A DNA stretch of 64,000 nt from an uncultured Eggerthella sp. (GCA_958431815.1 CAUASB010000001.1:248001-312000); one strand, 5' to 3'; shown: positions 42,100 to 50,955, numbered from the stretch's first letter. A program made the numbers and translations. The notes: generated by a model not told the origin, from the sequence alone.

Positions 42100-43599
42100 C
42101 TATGCGCGGCTTACGCGTGCGCCCTGCGGCGTGTCTTCAACCACGTAGCCCAAATCGCCCAAGCGGTCGCGCACCGCATCGGCAAGGGCGAAGTTCTTTT
42201 CCTTGCGCGCCTCCGCACGGCGAGCAAGCAGCGCCTCGATAGCGCCTTCGGCTCCATCGCCCTCAAAGCCGGCAAGCTCTGCCGCCAGAGCCACAACCGC
42301 GGCAGCAGATTCGTCGGATTCTTCCGTTTCCTCAACGCGAACATCAACGCCCAGAACCGAAAGCAGGTCGGCCACCGCATCGGCACCAGCAAGCACCGTT
42401 TCGGCATCGGCAGTACCCACCTTGGCGTCGGCGAGCATGGTGTTGGCTTCGCCCACGAAGCCAAATACCGCGCCCAGAGCACCTGCCGTGTTGAAGTCGT
42501 CGTCCATTGCCTCGATAAACGAATCGCACATGGCGTCCATCGCTGCACGGTATGCCACGGCATCGAAGCCCTGCGTCTCGGGCTCGGGGTTCGCGCACAG
42601 CCATTCAGTGTTCTTCACGAAGTTCGTGATGCGGCCCAACGCCGTTTCTGCTTCGCCCAAGCGTTCGTCGGAGAAATCCAAGGGGCTGCGGTAGTGCGTT
42701 TGCAGCATCAGCATGCGCAGCACGCGCGCATCGGTGGTTTTCAAGATGTCTCGCAGCAGAAGGAAGTTGCCCAACGATTTGGACATCTTCTCATGGTTGA
42801 TCTGCAGCATACCGCCATGCATCCAGTAGTTCGAGAACGTGCAGCCGAATGCCGCTTCAGACTGCGCACGCTCGTTTTCATGATGGGGGAACGCCAAGTC
42901 GGCGCCGCCACCGTGGATATCGAAAGGCAGGCCCAAATACTTCTTCGACATGGCCGAGCACTCGATGTGCCAACCGGGACGGCCCTTGCCCCACGGGGAA
43001 TCCCATGAAGGCTCGCCGGGCTTGGCGGCCTTCCACAGCGCGAAGTCGAGCGGGTCGCGCTTGCGGTCTTCCAGGCCCTGGCCATCGGCACGCAGTTCGC
43101 GATGGCCCGATTCCATTTCGTCGATGTTGCGGCCAGAAAGCTCGCCGTAGCCTGCATACGAGCGGACGGCGAAGTACACGTCGCCTTCCACCTCGTAGGC
43201 ATGGCCGCCTTCGATAAGCTTTTCCACCAGGGCAATCATCTCGTCGATTTCCTCGGTAGCACGCGGACGCACATCGGGGTCCATAACACCTGCCGCGCGC
43301 ATGTCATCGATGAACGCCTGGGCGTATTCGGCAGCCACCTCTGCGGCACTGCGGCCTTCTTCGTTGGCCTTCTTGATAATCTTGTCGTCGACATCGGTAA
43401 TGTTCTGCACGAACTTCACGTCGAACCCGCGCCAAATAAGGTAGCGGCGAATGGTGTCGAAGGAAATGAACGTGCGTGCGTTGCCAATGTGGATGTAGTT
43501 GTACACCGTAGGGCCGCACACGTACATGTTCACCTTGCCGTCGTTAACCGGGACGAAGGGACGCTTTTCGCGTGCTTTGGTGTCGTAAATCTTGATCAT
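42100..43599 (-). CDS. cysS: Cysteinyl-tRNA synthetase
   Basis: 499 residues, class I synthetase. YVCGPTVYNYIHIGNART contains the first zinc Cys and the HIGH-type HIGN; WHIECSAMS and PHHENERAQSEA hold the other zinc ligands; KMSKSLGN is the KMSKS loop. The C-terminal part is Ala/Glu-rich with a short insert (about 430-460) before the anticodon-binding end. It is the third gene after ispD and ispF; a GCGCGCC hairpin (43622-43642) lies between ispF and cysS and could adjust expression. Confidence 0.95.
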   Translation of the reverse strand: MIKIYDTKAREKRPFVPVNDGKVNMYVCGPTVYNYIHIGNARTFISFDTIRRYLIWRGFDVKFVQNITDVDDKIIKKANEEGRSAAEVAAEYAQAFIDDMRAAGVMDPDVRPRATEEIDEMIALVEKLIEGGHAYEVEGDVYFAVRSYAGYGELSGRNIDEMESGHRELRADGQGLEDRKRDPLDFALWKAAKPGEPSWDSPWGKGRPGWHIECSAMSKKYLGLPFDIHGGGADLAFPHHENERAQSEAAFGCTFSNYWMHGGMLQINHEKMSKSLGNFLLLRDILKTTDARVLRMLMLQTHYRSPLDFSDERLGEAETALGRITNFVKNTEWLCANPEPETQGFDAVAYRAAMDAMCDSFIEAMDDDFNTAGALGAVFGFVGEANTMLADAKVGTADAETVLAGADAVADLLSVLGVDVRVEETEESDESAAAVVALAAELAGFEGDGAEGAIEALLARRAEARKEKNFALADAVRDRLGDLGYVVEDTPQGARVSRA

Positions 43600-43621
43600 G
43601 CGATCTCCTTGAAACAGCGAA

Positions 43622-43642
43622 GCGCGCCGGGGTGCGGCGCGC
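43622..43642 (-). other. Intra-operon hairpin between ispF and cysS
   Basis: GCGCGCC-GGGGTGC-GGCGCGC, 7-bp GC-only stem, no T run. It may slow or process the transcript. Confidence 0.4.
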
Positions 43643-43675
43643 GGATCATACCAACTGAAGGGCCCTTACACGGGC

Positions 43676-44185
43676 TTAGCTACATCGGCAAACCAATGCC
43701 ACCGCTTGCGCGGATATCCCCTCTTCACGGCCTTCGAAGCCCAAATGCTCGGTTGTGGTTGCCTTCACTCCCAGGTTTTCTACGGGGATGCCGCATGCTG
43801 CTGCGAGGTTTTCGCGCATCTGGTCGCGATAAGGGGAAAGCTTCGGTGCCTGCGCCGCAATAACGCAGTCGATGTCCACAATGGAAAAGCCCTGTTCGCG
43901 AACAAGGTTCGCCACAGCAGCCAGAAGCTTTAGGGAGTCGGCACCTTCATAGGCCGGATCGGTATCGGGAAATAGCTTGCCAATATCGCCGCCGCGAATG
44001 GCGCCCAAAAGGGCATCGGCTACCGCATGGGCCAGCACATCGGCATCAGAATGGCCCAAAAGCCCCTGATGATGGGGAATCTCTACGCCACCTAAAATCA
44101 ACTTGCGGTTAGGCGCGAACGCATGCACGTCCATGCCCAGCCCTATGCGCATTGCGGCAGGGGAAACATGGTTCTGCTCGGTCAC
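43676..44185 (-). CDS. ispF: 2-C-methyl-D-erythritol 2,4-cyclodiphosphate synthase
   Basis: 169 residues from a GTG with GAGGAG ten bases upstream. Motifs: GMDVHAF (metal Asp and His), GHSDADVLAHAVADALLGAI, and TTEHLGFEGREEGISAQAVAL. It makes the cyclic diphosphate in the MEP pathway. It follows ispD by seven bases, the common IspD-IspF pairing. Confidence 0.94.
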   Translation of the reverse strand: MTEQNHVSPAAMRIGLGMDVHAFAPNRKLILGGVEIPHHQGLLGHSDADVLAHAVADALLGAIRGGDIGKLFPDTDPAYEGADSLKLLAAVANLVREQGFSIVDIDCVIAAQAPKLSPYRDQMRENLAAACGIPVENLGVKATTTEHLGFEGREEGISAQAVALVCRCS

Positions 44186-44192
44186 TGCGGGG

Positions 44193-45035
44193 TTACTCCT
44201 CTCGGCGATCTTCGATTGCCGCGCGGACTGCTGCGGAAATGATCAGATAATCTTCGGGAACGGTAAGTTTGATGTTGTCGCGTTTGCCTTCCACCATGAG
44301 CACGCGTCCGCCCAAACGCTCGATGAGCGAAGAGTCGTCGGTGCCCACAAAGCCGTCGGACAGGGCCGAGGCATGGGCGCGGCGGTAAATGCCAGCGCGG
44401 AAGATCTGTGGGGTTTGGGCGTTCCAGAACACGGAACGGTCGGGCGTGCCCACCACAACGCCGTTTTCAACGACTTTCAGCGTGTCGATGGAAGGATGGC
44501 CCACCAACGCACCATCGCAGTCGATGTTGCCCTTGATGGTGCTGATAGTGTGCTCGATCAGTTCTTTGGTGATAAGGGGACGTGCGCCGTCATGCAACAT
44601 GACGAACTCGTATTCCTCGGGAACCAGTTCCAAGCCCGAGAAAGCAGATTCTTGGCGAATGGAACCCGCCGGCGCCATAACAATGGGCGTCACAAACGGG
44701 AACGGGTCGATTGCCGTGGCAAGGTATTCGCTCATGCGATCCTCGGGGCACACGATAACGATAAGGCCCACGTCGCCCACGGCATCGAACACTTCGGCAG
44801 AACGGGTAAGGATGGGCTTGCCGGCGATTTCAACCAGCTGCTTGCCGCCTTCGTGGCCGAAGCGCTCACCGCTGCCGCCCGCCAGGATAATGGCGGCAGT
44901 TTTGGGGTTCTTATCAACGACACCCTCAAGGCGGGGTTCCGCCTTGAGGGCATCGAAATTCACATCGTCGAACATAGCCATGGCGTGCTCAAGCACGGAT
45001 GGGGCAAAAATCGGATCGATGGTTTTATCAGTCAT
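44193..45035 (-). CDS. ispD: 2-C-methyl-D-erythritol 4-phosphate cytidylyltransferase with N-terminal extension
   Basis: 280 residues, about 45 longer than usual at the N terminus (MTDKTIDPIFAPSVLEHAMA...). The catalytic domain starts at AAIILAGGSGERFG (nucleotide loop) and continues with VMLHDGARPLI, FWNAQTPQIFR and TDDSSLIERLGG. AGGAG before the first ATG supports the long form. The extension has no family I know; an internal start is possible but has no better site. Confidence 0.9.
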   Translation of the reverse strand: MTDKTIDPIFAPSVLEHAMAMFDDVNFDALKAEPRLEGVVDKNPKTAAIILAGGSGERFGHEGGKQLVEIAGKPILTRSAEVFDAVGDVGLIVIVCPEDRMSEYLATAIDPFPFVTPIVMAPAGSIRQESAFSGLELVPEEYEFVMLHDGARPLITKELIEHTISTIKGNIDCDGALVGHPSIDTLKVVENGVVVGTPDRSVFWNAQTPQIFRAGIYRRAHASALSDGFVGTDDSSLIERLGGRVLMVEGKRDNIKLTVPEDYLIISAAVRAAIEDRREE

Positions 45036-45092
45036 GACAGCTCCTGTACACCTGGTGCGGAATCAGAGCCGCAGCGCTGGTGCACTTCGGGC

Positions 45093-47663
45093 TCAGTCGG
45101 CTGCCTGGCCTCCTGCGGAAGATCCGCCGCGCGTGGAAAGCCCCGCGTGACCAAGGTCATAGCCGGCAAGAAGCAATTCAGCCTCGGCAGCTATGGTATC
45201 ACGCTTGCGCGGTGCCGGGATAGAGCCCGTGCCCGCGTTGAACGTGAGCTTGCCGTCTTCCACATCCACATCGATAACCGAGCCACTGGTCCAACGGCCT
45301 TCCAAGATCTGCTCGGAAAGCGGATCTTCGATAAGGCGCTGGATGGCGCGACGCAGCGGACGGGCGCCGAAGGAAAGGTCGGTGCCTTCCTTGGCAACGA
45401 AGCGCGCTGCTTCGGGCGTCAGGTTGATGGTCATATTCTGCTCGATCAGGCGCTCGCGCAAATCGGCAACCATCAGGTCGACGATCTTCACGATCTCTTC
45501 CTCGGTCAGGCTCTTGAACACGATGATCTCGTCGATGCGGTTCAGGAACTCGGGGCGGAAGAGCTTCTTCACCTCGCCCATTACGCGCTGCTTCATTTCC
45601 TTGTCGTCCATGCCGCCGTTGGCGTTGGAGGTGAAGCCCAAAGGAGCGCTGGTGGTGATTTCGCGTGCGCCAACGTTCGAGGTCATGATGATAACCGTGT
45701 TGCGGAAATCAACCACGCGTCCCTGCGAGTCGGTAAGGCGGCCTTCTTCCAGAATCTGAAGCAGGATGTTGAACACATCGGGGTGCGCCTTTTCGATTTC
45801 GTCGAACAACACAACCGAGTACGGACGCTGACGTACTGCCGTGGTAAGCTGGCCGCCCTCGTCGTAGCCCACATATCCCGGAGGCGAGCCAACCAGGCGC
45901 GAGACCGAGTGCTTTTCCATGTACTCGGACATGTCGAAGGAGATAAGCGCATCTTCGGAGTTGAAGAGGAATTCCGCCAACGCCTTCGAAAGCTCGGTTT
46001 TGCCTACGCCCGAAGGACCCAGGAAGATGAACGAGCCGGCAGGACGCTTCGGGTCTTTCAAGCCCGAACGCGAACGGCGAATGGCCTTGGAAAGCGCGGT
46101 TACCGCTTCGTCCTGGCCGATTACGCGTTCGTGCAGCACCTGCTCCATGCGCAGCAGCTTTTCGGTTTCCGCTTCGGTGAGGTTGGAAACGGGCACGCCC
46201 GTGGTCATGGAAACCACGTCGGCAACGTCTTCTACCGACACCTCGTGCACTGCGTTGCTGTTCTTTTCCTCCCAAGCCTTCTGAGCCTCGTCGCGCTTGT
46301 TCTGCAGCTCGACTTCCTTTTCGTGAAGAATGTCGGCGCGCTTGAAGTCCTGCTTGGCGATAGCGTCGTCTTTCTGGTTGCGAACGCCGCGCAACTCGTC
46401 GGCGATCTTCTGCACTTCTTCGGGCAGAACCATATTGCGGATGCGCATGCGGGCGCCGGCTTCATCGAGCACGTCGATGGCCTTGTCGGGCAGGAAGCGG
46501 TCCTGGATATAGCGGTCGGAAAGGCTTACCGCAGCATGCAGCGCTTCGTCGGTGAAGTGGACGTGGTGATGCGCCTCGTAGCGGTCGCGCAGGCCTTCCA
46601 GGATGCGCACCGCCTGCTCTTCGCTCGGCTCCTTCACCAACACGGTTTGGAAGCGGCGCTCGAAGGCAGAGTCCTTTTCCAGGTGCTTGCGATACTCGTC
46701 GAGCGTGGTTGCGCCGATGATCTGGATCTCGCCACGGGACAGCGGCGGCTTCAGGATAGCGGCAGCGTCGATAGAGCCTTCTGCCGCACCGGCACCGATA
46801 AGCGTGTGCAGCTCGTCGATGAACAGGATGATGTCGCCAGCCTGCTCAACTTCCTTGATGCACTTCTTCAGGCGCTCTTCGAATTCGCCGCGGTACTTCG
46901 AGCCAGCAACCAGCGCCGAAACATCAAGCGTCACAATGCGCATGTTGCGGATGATGTCGGGCACCTGGTCGGCCACAATAAGCTGTGCCAGACCTTCGGC
47001 GATGGCGGTTTTGCCCACACCCGGTTCGCCGATAAGCAGCGGGTTGTTCTTCTGGCGGCGCGAGAGGATCTGCATCACGCGCTCGATTTCACCCGCACGG
47101 CCGATAACCGGGTCGAGCTTGCCGTCCTTGGCCTTCTTGGTAAGGTCGGTGCCGAATTCCTTTAGCATGCTATCCGATGCGTTCGAGCTGGGGTCGAAGT
47201 TGGTGGCACCAGCGAATACCGCCGACTGGCCCACCATATCGTTCAAGGAAGAACGGATGGCGTCGCCTTCCACGCCCATATTGCGCAGCACGTCGATAGC
47301 CGTGCCCTCGCCTTCGCGCACGATGCCCAGCAGCAGATGCTCAGTGGAGATATAGCTCTTCCCCATCTGCATGGCTTCGCGCAGCGAGTTTTCCAACACG
47401 CGCTTCACGCGCGGGGTGAAGCTCAAGTGGCCCGACACATCGGCGGTGTCGTCGCCCTTCACCAGCTGACGTACGCATTCCAAGGCAGCATCGTAGGTGA
47501 CGCCCAAATGATCGAGCGTCTGCGCTGCCAACCCATCTTTTTCCTTCAACAGGGCCAGAAGCACATGCTCGGTGCCCACGTAAGGCTGATGCAGCGCACG
47601 CGCCTCTTCCTGGGCAAGCACCAGCACCTTCCTGGCCTTGTCGGTAAACTTGTCGAAGGACAT
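45093..47663 (-). CDS. clpC: ClpC-type AAA+ chaperone-protease ATPase
   Basis: 856 residues. Two Clp N-repeats (to about 145) are followed by AAA-1 (GEPGVGKT, LFIDELHTLIGAG) and a UVR-like coiled part (QDFKRADILHEKEVELQNK). AAA-2 follows (GPSGVGKTELSK, VLFDEIEKAHPDV) with the ClpP loop region and a C-terminal domain ending in a Gly/Ser tail. It unfolds substrates for ClpP. A CIRCE element 45 bp upstream of the start indicates control by HrcA. Confidence 0.95.
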   Translation of the reverse strand: MSFDKFTDKARKVLVLAQEEARALHQPYVGTEHVLLALLKEKDGLAAQTLDHLGVTYDAALECVRQLVKGDDTADVSGHLSFTPRVKRVLENSLREAMQMGKSYISTEHLLLGIVREGEGTAIDVLRNMGVEGDAIRSSLNDMVGQSAVFAGATNFDPSSNASDSMLKEFGTDLTKKAKDGKLDPVIGRAGEIERVMQILSRRQKNNPLLIGEPGVGKTAIAEGLAQLIVADQVPDIIRNMRIVTLDVSALVAGSKYRGEFEERLKKCIKEVEQAGDIILFIDELHTLIGAGAAEGSIDAAAILKPPLSRGEIQIIGATTLDEYRKHLEKDSAFERRFQTVLVKEPSEEQAVRILEGLRDRYEAHHHVHFTDEALHAAVSLSDRYIQDRFLPDKAIDVLDEAGARMRIRNMVLPEEVQKIADELRGVRNQKDDAIAKQDFKRADILHEKEVELQNKRDEAQKAWEEKNSNAVHEVSVEDVADVVSMTTGVPVSNLTEAETEKLLRMEQVLHERVIGQDEAVTALSKAIRRSRSGLKDPKRPAGSFIFLGPSGVGKTELSKALAEFLFNSEDALISFDMSEYMEKHSVSRLVGSPPGYVGYDEGGQLTTAVRQRPYSVVLFDEIEKAHPDVFNILLQILEEGRLTDSQGRVVDFRNTVIIMTSNVGAREITTSAPLGFTSNANGGMDDKEMKQRVMGEVKKLFRPEFLNRIDEIIVFKSLTEEEIVKIVDLMVADLRERLIEQNMTINLTPEAARFVAKEGTDLSFGARPLRRAIQRLIEDPLSEQILEGRWTSGSVIDVDVEDGKLTFNAGTGSIPAPRKRDTIAAEAELLLAGYDLGHAGLSTRGGSSAGGQAAD

Positions 47664-47707
47664 ATAAGCCTCGATTCTCTCGGCAAGTAGTCTGATTCTC
47701 GATTATG

Positions 47708-47734
47708 CTAGCACTCAAATAACCTGAGTGCTAA
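47708..47734 (-). promoter_or_regulatory. CIRCE operator (HrcA site) of clpC
   Basis: CTAGCACTC-N9-GAGTGCTAA, one base from the TTAGCACTC-N9-GAGTGCTAA consensus. HrcA would repress clpC until heat or folding stress. Confidence 0.9.
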
Positions 47735-47763
47735 CCCGTTAACAATCTGTAGTCAGAATACAG

Positions 47764-47790
47764 AAAAGGTGCTCGTAATGAGCACCTTTT
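47764..47790 (-). terminator. Terminator of the greA-lysS unit
   Basis: AAAAGGTGCTC-GTAAT-GAGCACCTTTT, symmetric and able to act both ways, though clpC reads away from it. Confidence 0.85.
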
Positions 47791-47828
47791 ATAAACCCCC
47801 ATTTTCGGACGAAATATCATCGCATCCT

Positions 47829-47906
47829 AATGCTGCTGTTCAGCACAAAGGCTGCAGCACGTACCCAGCTGAAACCTTATTTGGCCTCCGGACGCATATG
47901 CGGGAT
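47829..47906 (-). repeat. Diverged duplicate of the lysS 3' end
   Basis: Aligned with 47988-48069, this stretch keeps the codons for PHMRPEAK and the stop of LysS plus the following 60 bases, at roughly 75 percent identity by eye. Both copies are bounded by short inverted TGCTGTTC/GAACAGC(A) ends. It is not itself a gene. Confidence 0.7.
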
Positions 47907-48034
47907 TGAACAGCCCAGTGGGCTGTTCAACTTCGAGCACTGCGAAGCAGAGCGCAGAAGCCACTGCCTTCCTCGCCGCGAGGCGATGTGCTGCTGTTCC
48001 ACACGGAGACCGCAGCACTTACTCAGCTGAAGCC

Positions 48035-49537
48035 CTATTTTGCTTCGGGACGCATATGAGGGAACAGCAGCACATCGCGGATAGAAGGCTGGTTCGTCAG
48101 CAGCATTACCACACGGTCGATGCCGATGCCGATGCCACCTGCAGGAGGCATGCCGTACTCAAGAGCACGGATGTAGTCGGTATCGTATTCCATAGCCTCG
48201 TCGTCGCCGGAAGCCTTTTCCTCCATCTGCTTCTGGAAACGCTCGGCCTGGTCAACCGGGTCGTTCAACTCGGCAAACGCATTGGCGTACTCGTGGCCGG
48301 CGATAACCAGCTCGAAACGGTCGGTAAGACGCGGATCGTCTTCGAAGCGCTTGGCAAGCGGGCTTACCTCTACCGGGTAGTCGCATACGAACGTGGGGTT
48401 CACCAGCGTGGGCTCGCCGATTTCGTCGTAAAGCTCGGCAATAAGCTTGCCAGCCGTCCACTCGGGCTTCACTTCGATGCCGTTCTTCTTGGCAAGCTCG
48501 GCCAAGTGCTCTACCGGCGTATCCAAGTCTACGTCTTCGCCGAGCGCCTTGGACACAACCTCGGTCATGGGAATGGAAGGCCATTCGCCCGAGATATCGA
48601 TGGTTTGGCCCTGATACTCAAGCTGCTCGGTGTCGTTCACGGCGGCATTGGCGGCCTTGATAACGCCCTGTGCCAGCTTCTTCATGCCCTGCAGGTCGTT
48701 GAAAGCGCAGTAGGCTTCCATGGTGGTGAACTCGGGGTTGTGCGTCGGGTCCATGCCTTCATTGCGGAAGATACGGCCGATTTCAAATACGCGCTCGAAG
48801 CCGCCCACCAGCAAGCGCTTCAGGTGCAGCTCGGTTGCAATGCGCAGGTAGTTTTCCTGGTTCAGTGCATTGAAATGCGTGATGAAAGGCTTAGCGGTAG
48901 CGCCACCCTGAATGGTTTGCAGGATAGGCGTTTCCACCTCATAGTAGCCGTCGGCTTCCATGTAACGGCGGAACGCAGAGAGGATCTTCGAACGCTTCTG
49001 GAAGGTATCGCGCACCTCGTCGTTCACAATAAGGTCGACGTAACGCTGACGGTAACGGGTTTCCTTGTCGTTCAGGCCATGGAACTTTTCGGGCAGCGGA
49101 CGCAGTGCCTTGGAAAGCAGCTGGAACGAATCTACCGCCACCGAGAGCTGACCGCGACGCGTGCGCATCATAAGGCCATGGGCACCGATCCAGTCGCCCA
49201 GGTCCAAATCCTTCATTTCGGCGAAGGCTTCTTCGCCAAGCGCGTTGATGCGGCAGAAGAGCTGAATGCGGCCTGTGGCATCCTGCAGCTCGAAGAAGAT
49301 GATCTTGCCCTGCACGCGCTTGGCCATAACACGGCCTGCGATGGAAACGGCGTCTTCGGTGTTTTCGCCATTAGCCAGCTCGGCGTACTTTTCATCCAAG
49401 TCGGCAATGTGATGGGTGTACTCGAATGCGGCATGGCCGTAGGGGTTCTTGCCTGCAGCGTACAGCGCCTCACGCTTGGCGCGGCGCACCTCAATCGGAT
49501 CGTCTTCGATTACTTGCTCGTTGTGTTCTTCTGCCAT
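48035..49537 (-). CDS. lysS: Lysyl-tRNA synthetase (class II)
   Basis: 500 residues. N-terminal OB-fold (GRVMAKRVQGKIIFFELQD), motif 1 region (FQKRSKILSAFRRYM), motif 2 (FRNEGMDPTHNPEFTT) and motif 3 (GGIGIGIDRVVMLL). It starts 20 bases after the greA stop, so greA-lysS form one unit. Near the stop the sequence GGAACAGCAGCACATCG is mirrored at 47984-48000, giving a 17-bp stem around the gene end. Confidence 0.95.
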   Translation of the reverse strand: MAEEHNEQVIEDDPIEVRRAKREALYAAGKNPYGHAAFEYTHHIADLDEKYAELANGENTEDAVSIAGRVMAKRVQGKIIFFELQDATGRIQLFCRINALGEEAFAEMKDLDLGDWIGAHGLMMRTRRGQLSVAVDSFQLLSKALRPLPEKFHGLNDKETRYRQRYVDLIVNDEVRDTFQKRSKILSAFRRYMEADGYYEVETPILQTIQGGATAKPFITHFNALNQENYLRIATELHLKRLLVGGFERVFEIGRIFRNEGMDPTHNPEFTTMEAYCAFNDLQGMKKLAQGVIKAANAAVNDTEQLEYQGQTIDISGEWPSIPMTEVVSKALGEDVDLDTPVEHLAELAKKNGIEVKPEWTAGKLIAELYDEIGEPTLVNPTFVCDYPVEVSPLAKRFEDDPRLTDRFELVIAGHEYANAFAELNDPVDQAERFQKQMEEKASGDDEAMEYDTDYIRALEYGMPPAGGIGIGIDRVVMLLTNQPSIRDVLLFPHMRPEAK

Positions 49538-49557
49538 GTGAAATCCTTATTTGCTAC

Positions 49558-50025
49558 TTAGCGCTCGATAGAAAGAATGCTCATCTTGATAACGCGGCCA
49601 GTGGGGCCCTGTGCCTCTACCGCGTCGCCCTGCTTGTGGCCCAGCAGTGCTGCACCAACGGGCGATTCGTTGGAGATTTTGCCCTCAGCGGAGTTCGCCT
49701 CGGCGCCACCGACGATGGTGAATACGCGCTCGCGGCCGCCCATGTTCACGGTTACGCGGCTGCCGATGTTAACGCGACCCGACTCGGTGGGAGCTTCCAC
49801 GATGGTAGCCTCGCCCAGGATGCGGGTGATTTCCGCGATGCGGGCCTCGTTTGCGGCCTGCTCGTTTTTAGCGTCGTCGTACTCGGAGTTCTCGGAAATA
49901 TCGCCGAATTCGCGAGCTACACGGATGCGATCGCCGATCTCGGCGCGCTTTTCCGTTTCCAGGAAATGAAGTTCCTGTTCAAGCTTTTCCTTGCCTTCTT
50001 GAGTGAGAACGTAGTTGTTGTCCAT
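49558..50025 (-). CDS. greA: Transcription elongation factor GreA
   Basis: 155 residues, standard length. The N-terminal coiled-coil hairpin has the acidic tip DISENSEYDDAK, which enters the RNA polymerase secondary channel to trigger cleavage of backtracked RNA. The C-terminal FKBP-like domain has NISNESPVGAALLG-type sequence (KISNESPVGAALLGHK). First gene of the greA-lysS unit. Confidence 0.96.
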   Translation of the reverse strand: MDNNYVLTQEGKEKLEQELHFLETEKRAEIGDRIRVAREFGDISENSEYDDAKNEQAANEARIAEITRILGEATIVEAPTESGRVNIGSRVTVNMGGRERVFTIVGGAEANSAEGKISNESPVGAALLGHKQGDAVEAQGPTGRVIKMSILSIER

Positions 50026-50093
50026 GGTGTTACACCCCTCGGCCTAGCATGCGCCGGCCAATCTTCCTTTCCTATACTCGCGAAAAGGGCGCG

Positions 50094-50118
50094 CCCCTAT
50101 AAAAGAAGCGTGCCCTTT
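50094..50118 (-). terminator. Terminator-like hairpin after tatA
   Basis: On the minus strand AAAGGGCACGC...GCGCGCCCTTT, 10 to 11 bp, followed by TCGCG. Confidence 0.55.
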
Positions 50119-50148
50119 GCATCCCGTGATGAAGCGAAGCGATTAAGC

Positions 50149-50433
50149 TTATGCCTCTTCTTTTTTAGCCTCTGCATCGGCGCTGGCCTTCTTGCCAGGC
50201 TCAGGCTTGTCGATAACCTCGACCTCGATTTCGTCTTTGGCTTCAGATGCCGCCTTAGGAGCGGGCTCTTCAGCTTCTTCAACCTTCTTGTTGCCGCCCA
50301 GGCCTTCGCGCAGGTTCTTCACTGCCTTGCCGATAGCGGTACCAAGCTTGGGAAGGTTCTTGGGTCCGAAAAGAACGAGGATAACTACGAGGATGATGAC
50401 GATCTCTAAAGGACCGAAAGGCCCAATCTTCAT
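50149..50433 (-). CDS. tatA: Twin-arginine translocation protein TatA
   Basis: 94 residues. N-terminal helix LEIVIILVVILVLFGPKNLP with the FGPKNLPKLG hinge, then an amphipathic helix (AIGKAVKNLREGLGG), then a Glu/Lys/Ala tail. It forms the Tat pore for folded proteins. No tatC is in the window. A TatB-like role is possible, but the short form favours TatA. Confidence 0.92.
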   Translation of the reverse strand: MKIGPFGPLEIVIILVVILVLFGPKNLPKLGTAIGKAVKNLREGLGGNKKVEEAEEPAPKAASEAKDEIEVEVIDKPEPGKKASADAEAKKEEA

Positions 50434-50561
50434 GAAGCACCTCCGTGACGGTGGCGGGCCAGCGCCTTACAAGGCCGGCCCTAATGTTTCTGCGAGTACC
50501 TGAAAAGTACTCTAACAAAAAAGAACGGTACCCTTTTCAGGATACCCTTCAGTGGTTGCAA

Positions 50562-50638
50562 TGGTCGGGATGACAGGATTCGAACCTGCGACCTCTGCGT
50601 CCCGAACGCAGCGCTCTACCAAGCTGAGCCACATCCCG
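50562..50638 (-). tRNA. tRNA-Pro (anticodon CGG)
   Basis: CGGGATG acceptor with CATCCCG, A discriminator, encoded CCA, anticodon loop TTCGGGA giving CGG, T arm GGTTCGAATCC. Confidence 0.95.
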
Positions 50639-50687
50639 TTGTTGTGATTAGCGGGTTGTATACTACCACACTTCCCACAAAAAGGAA

Positions 50688-50707
50688 GAGGGCACTCATG
50701 TGCCCTC
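50688..50707 (-). terminator. Terminator upstream of tRNA-Pro
   Basis: GAGGGCAC-ATGA-GTGCCCTC on the minus strand, followed by TTCCTTTTTG. It ends transcripts coming from the NlpC/P60 gene. Confidence 0.8.
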
Positions 50708-50806
50708 CATAAATAACCAAGCAAGCATGCAAGAGACAACCGATTACGTAAGGGCAAAGCGCCACGAAACGGATGCCCGGGCATGCGCCAGTAAATCAGC
50801 GAGCGA

Positions 50807-50897
50807 AGTCCTAGCGAGTGCAGATAGCGTGAAAGCAGACGCCGGGCGTGCTACGCACGTCAAGTCTGCTTGGAGCGCTAGCTGCGCCGCTAGGACT
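50807..50897. repeat. Long hairpin after the first NlpC/P60 gene
   Basis: AGTCCTAGCG and CGCTAGGACT close a 91-base hairpin; inner stems AGCAGAC/GTCTGCT and CGTG/CACG are also present. Similar in plan, not in sequence, to the hairpins at 28383 and 35658. Confidence 0.65.
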
Positions 50898-50927
50898 TTG
50901 CGCAGCGTCATAGCGCCTCACGCGAAC

Positions 50928-50955
50928 GTTGCGTTTGCCGCAAGGCAAACGCAAC
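50928..50955 (-). other. Hairpin touching the stop codon of the NlpC/P60 gene
   Basis: GTTGCGTTTGCC-GCAA-GGCAAACGCAAC, a perfect 12-bp stem. It lacks a T run; it may stabilise the 3' end or pause polymerase. Confidence 0.6.

Noticed and set aside
42000..43675. T-box leader for cysS
   Set aside because: cysS is internal to an operon and the 76 bases before it are too short and lack the T-box sequence.
44103..47165. Over 1000-codon plus-strand open frame across ispD and clpC
   Set aside because: It covers two well-identified minus-strand genes; absence of stops is a result of GC-rich codon usage.
47827..48018. 63-codon frame in the lysS duplication
   Set aside because: It is in a different frame from the duplicated lysS codons and has no ribosome binding site.
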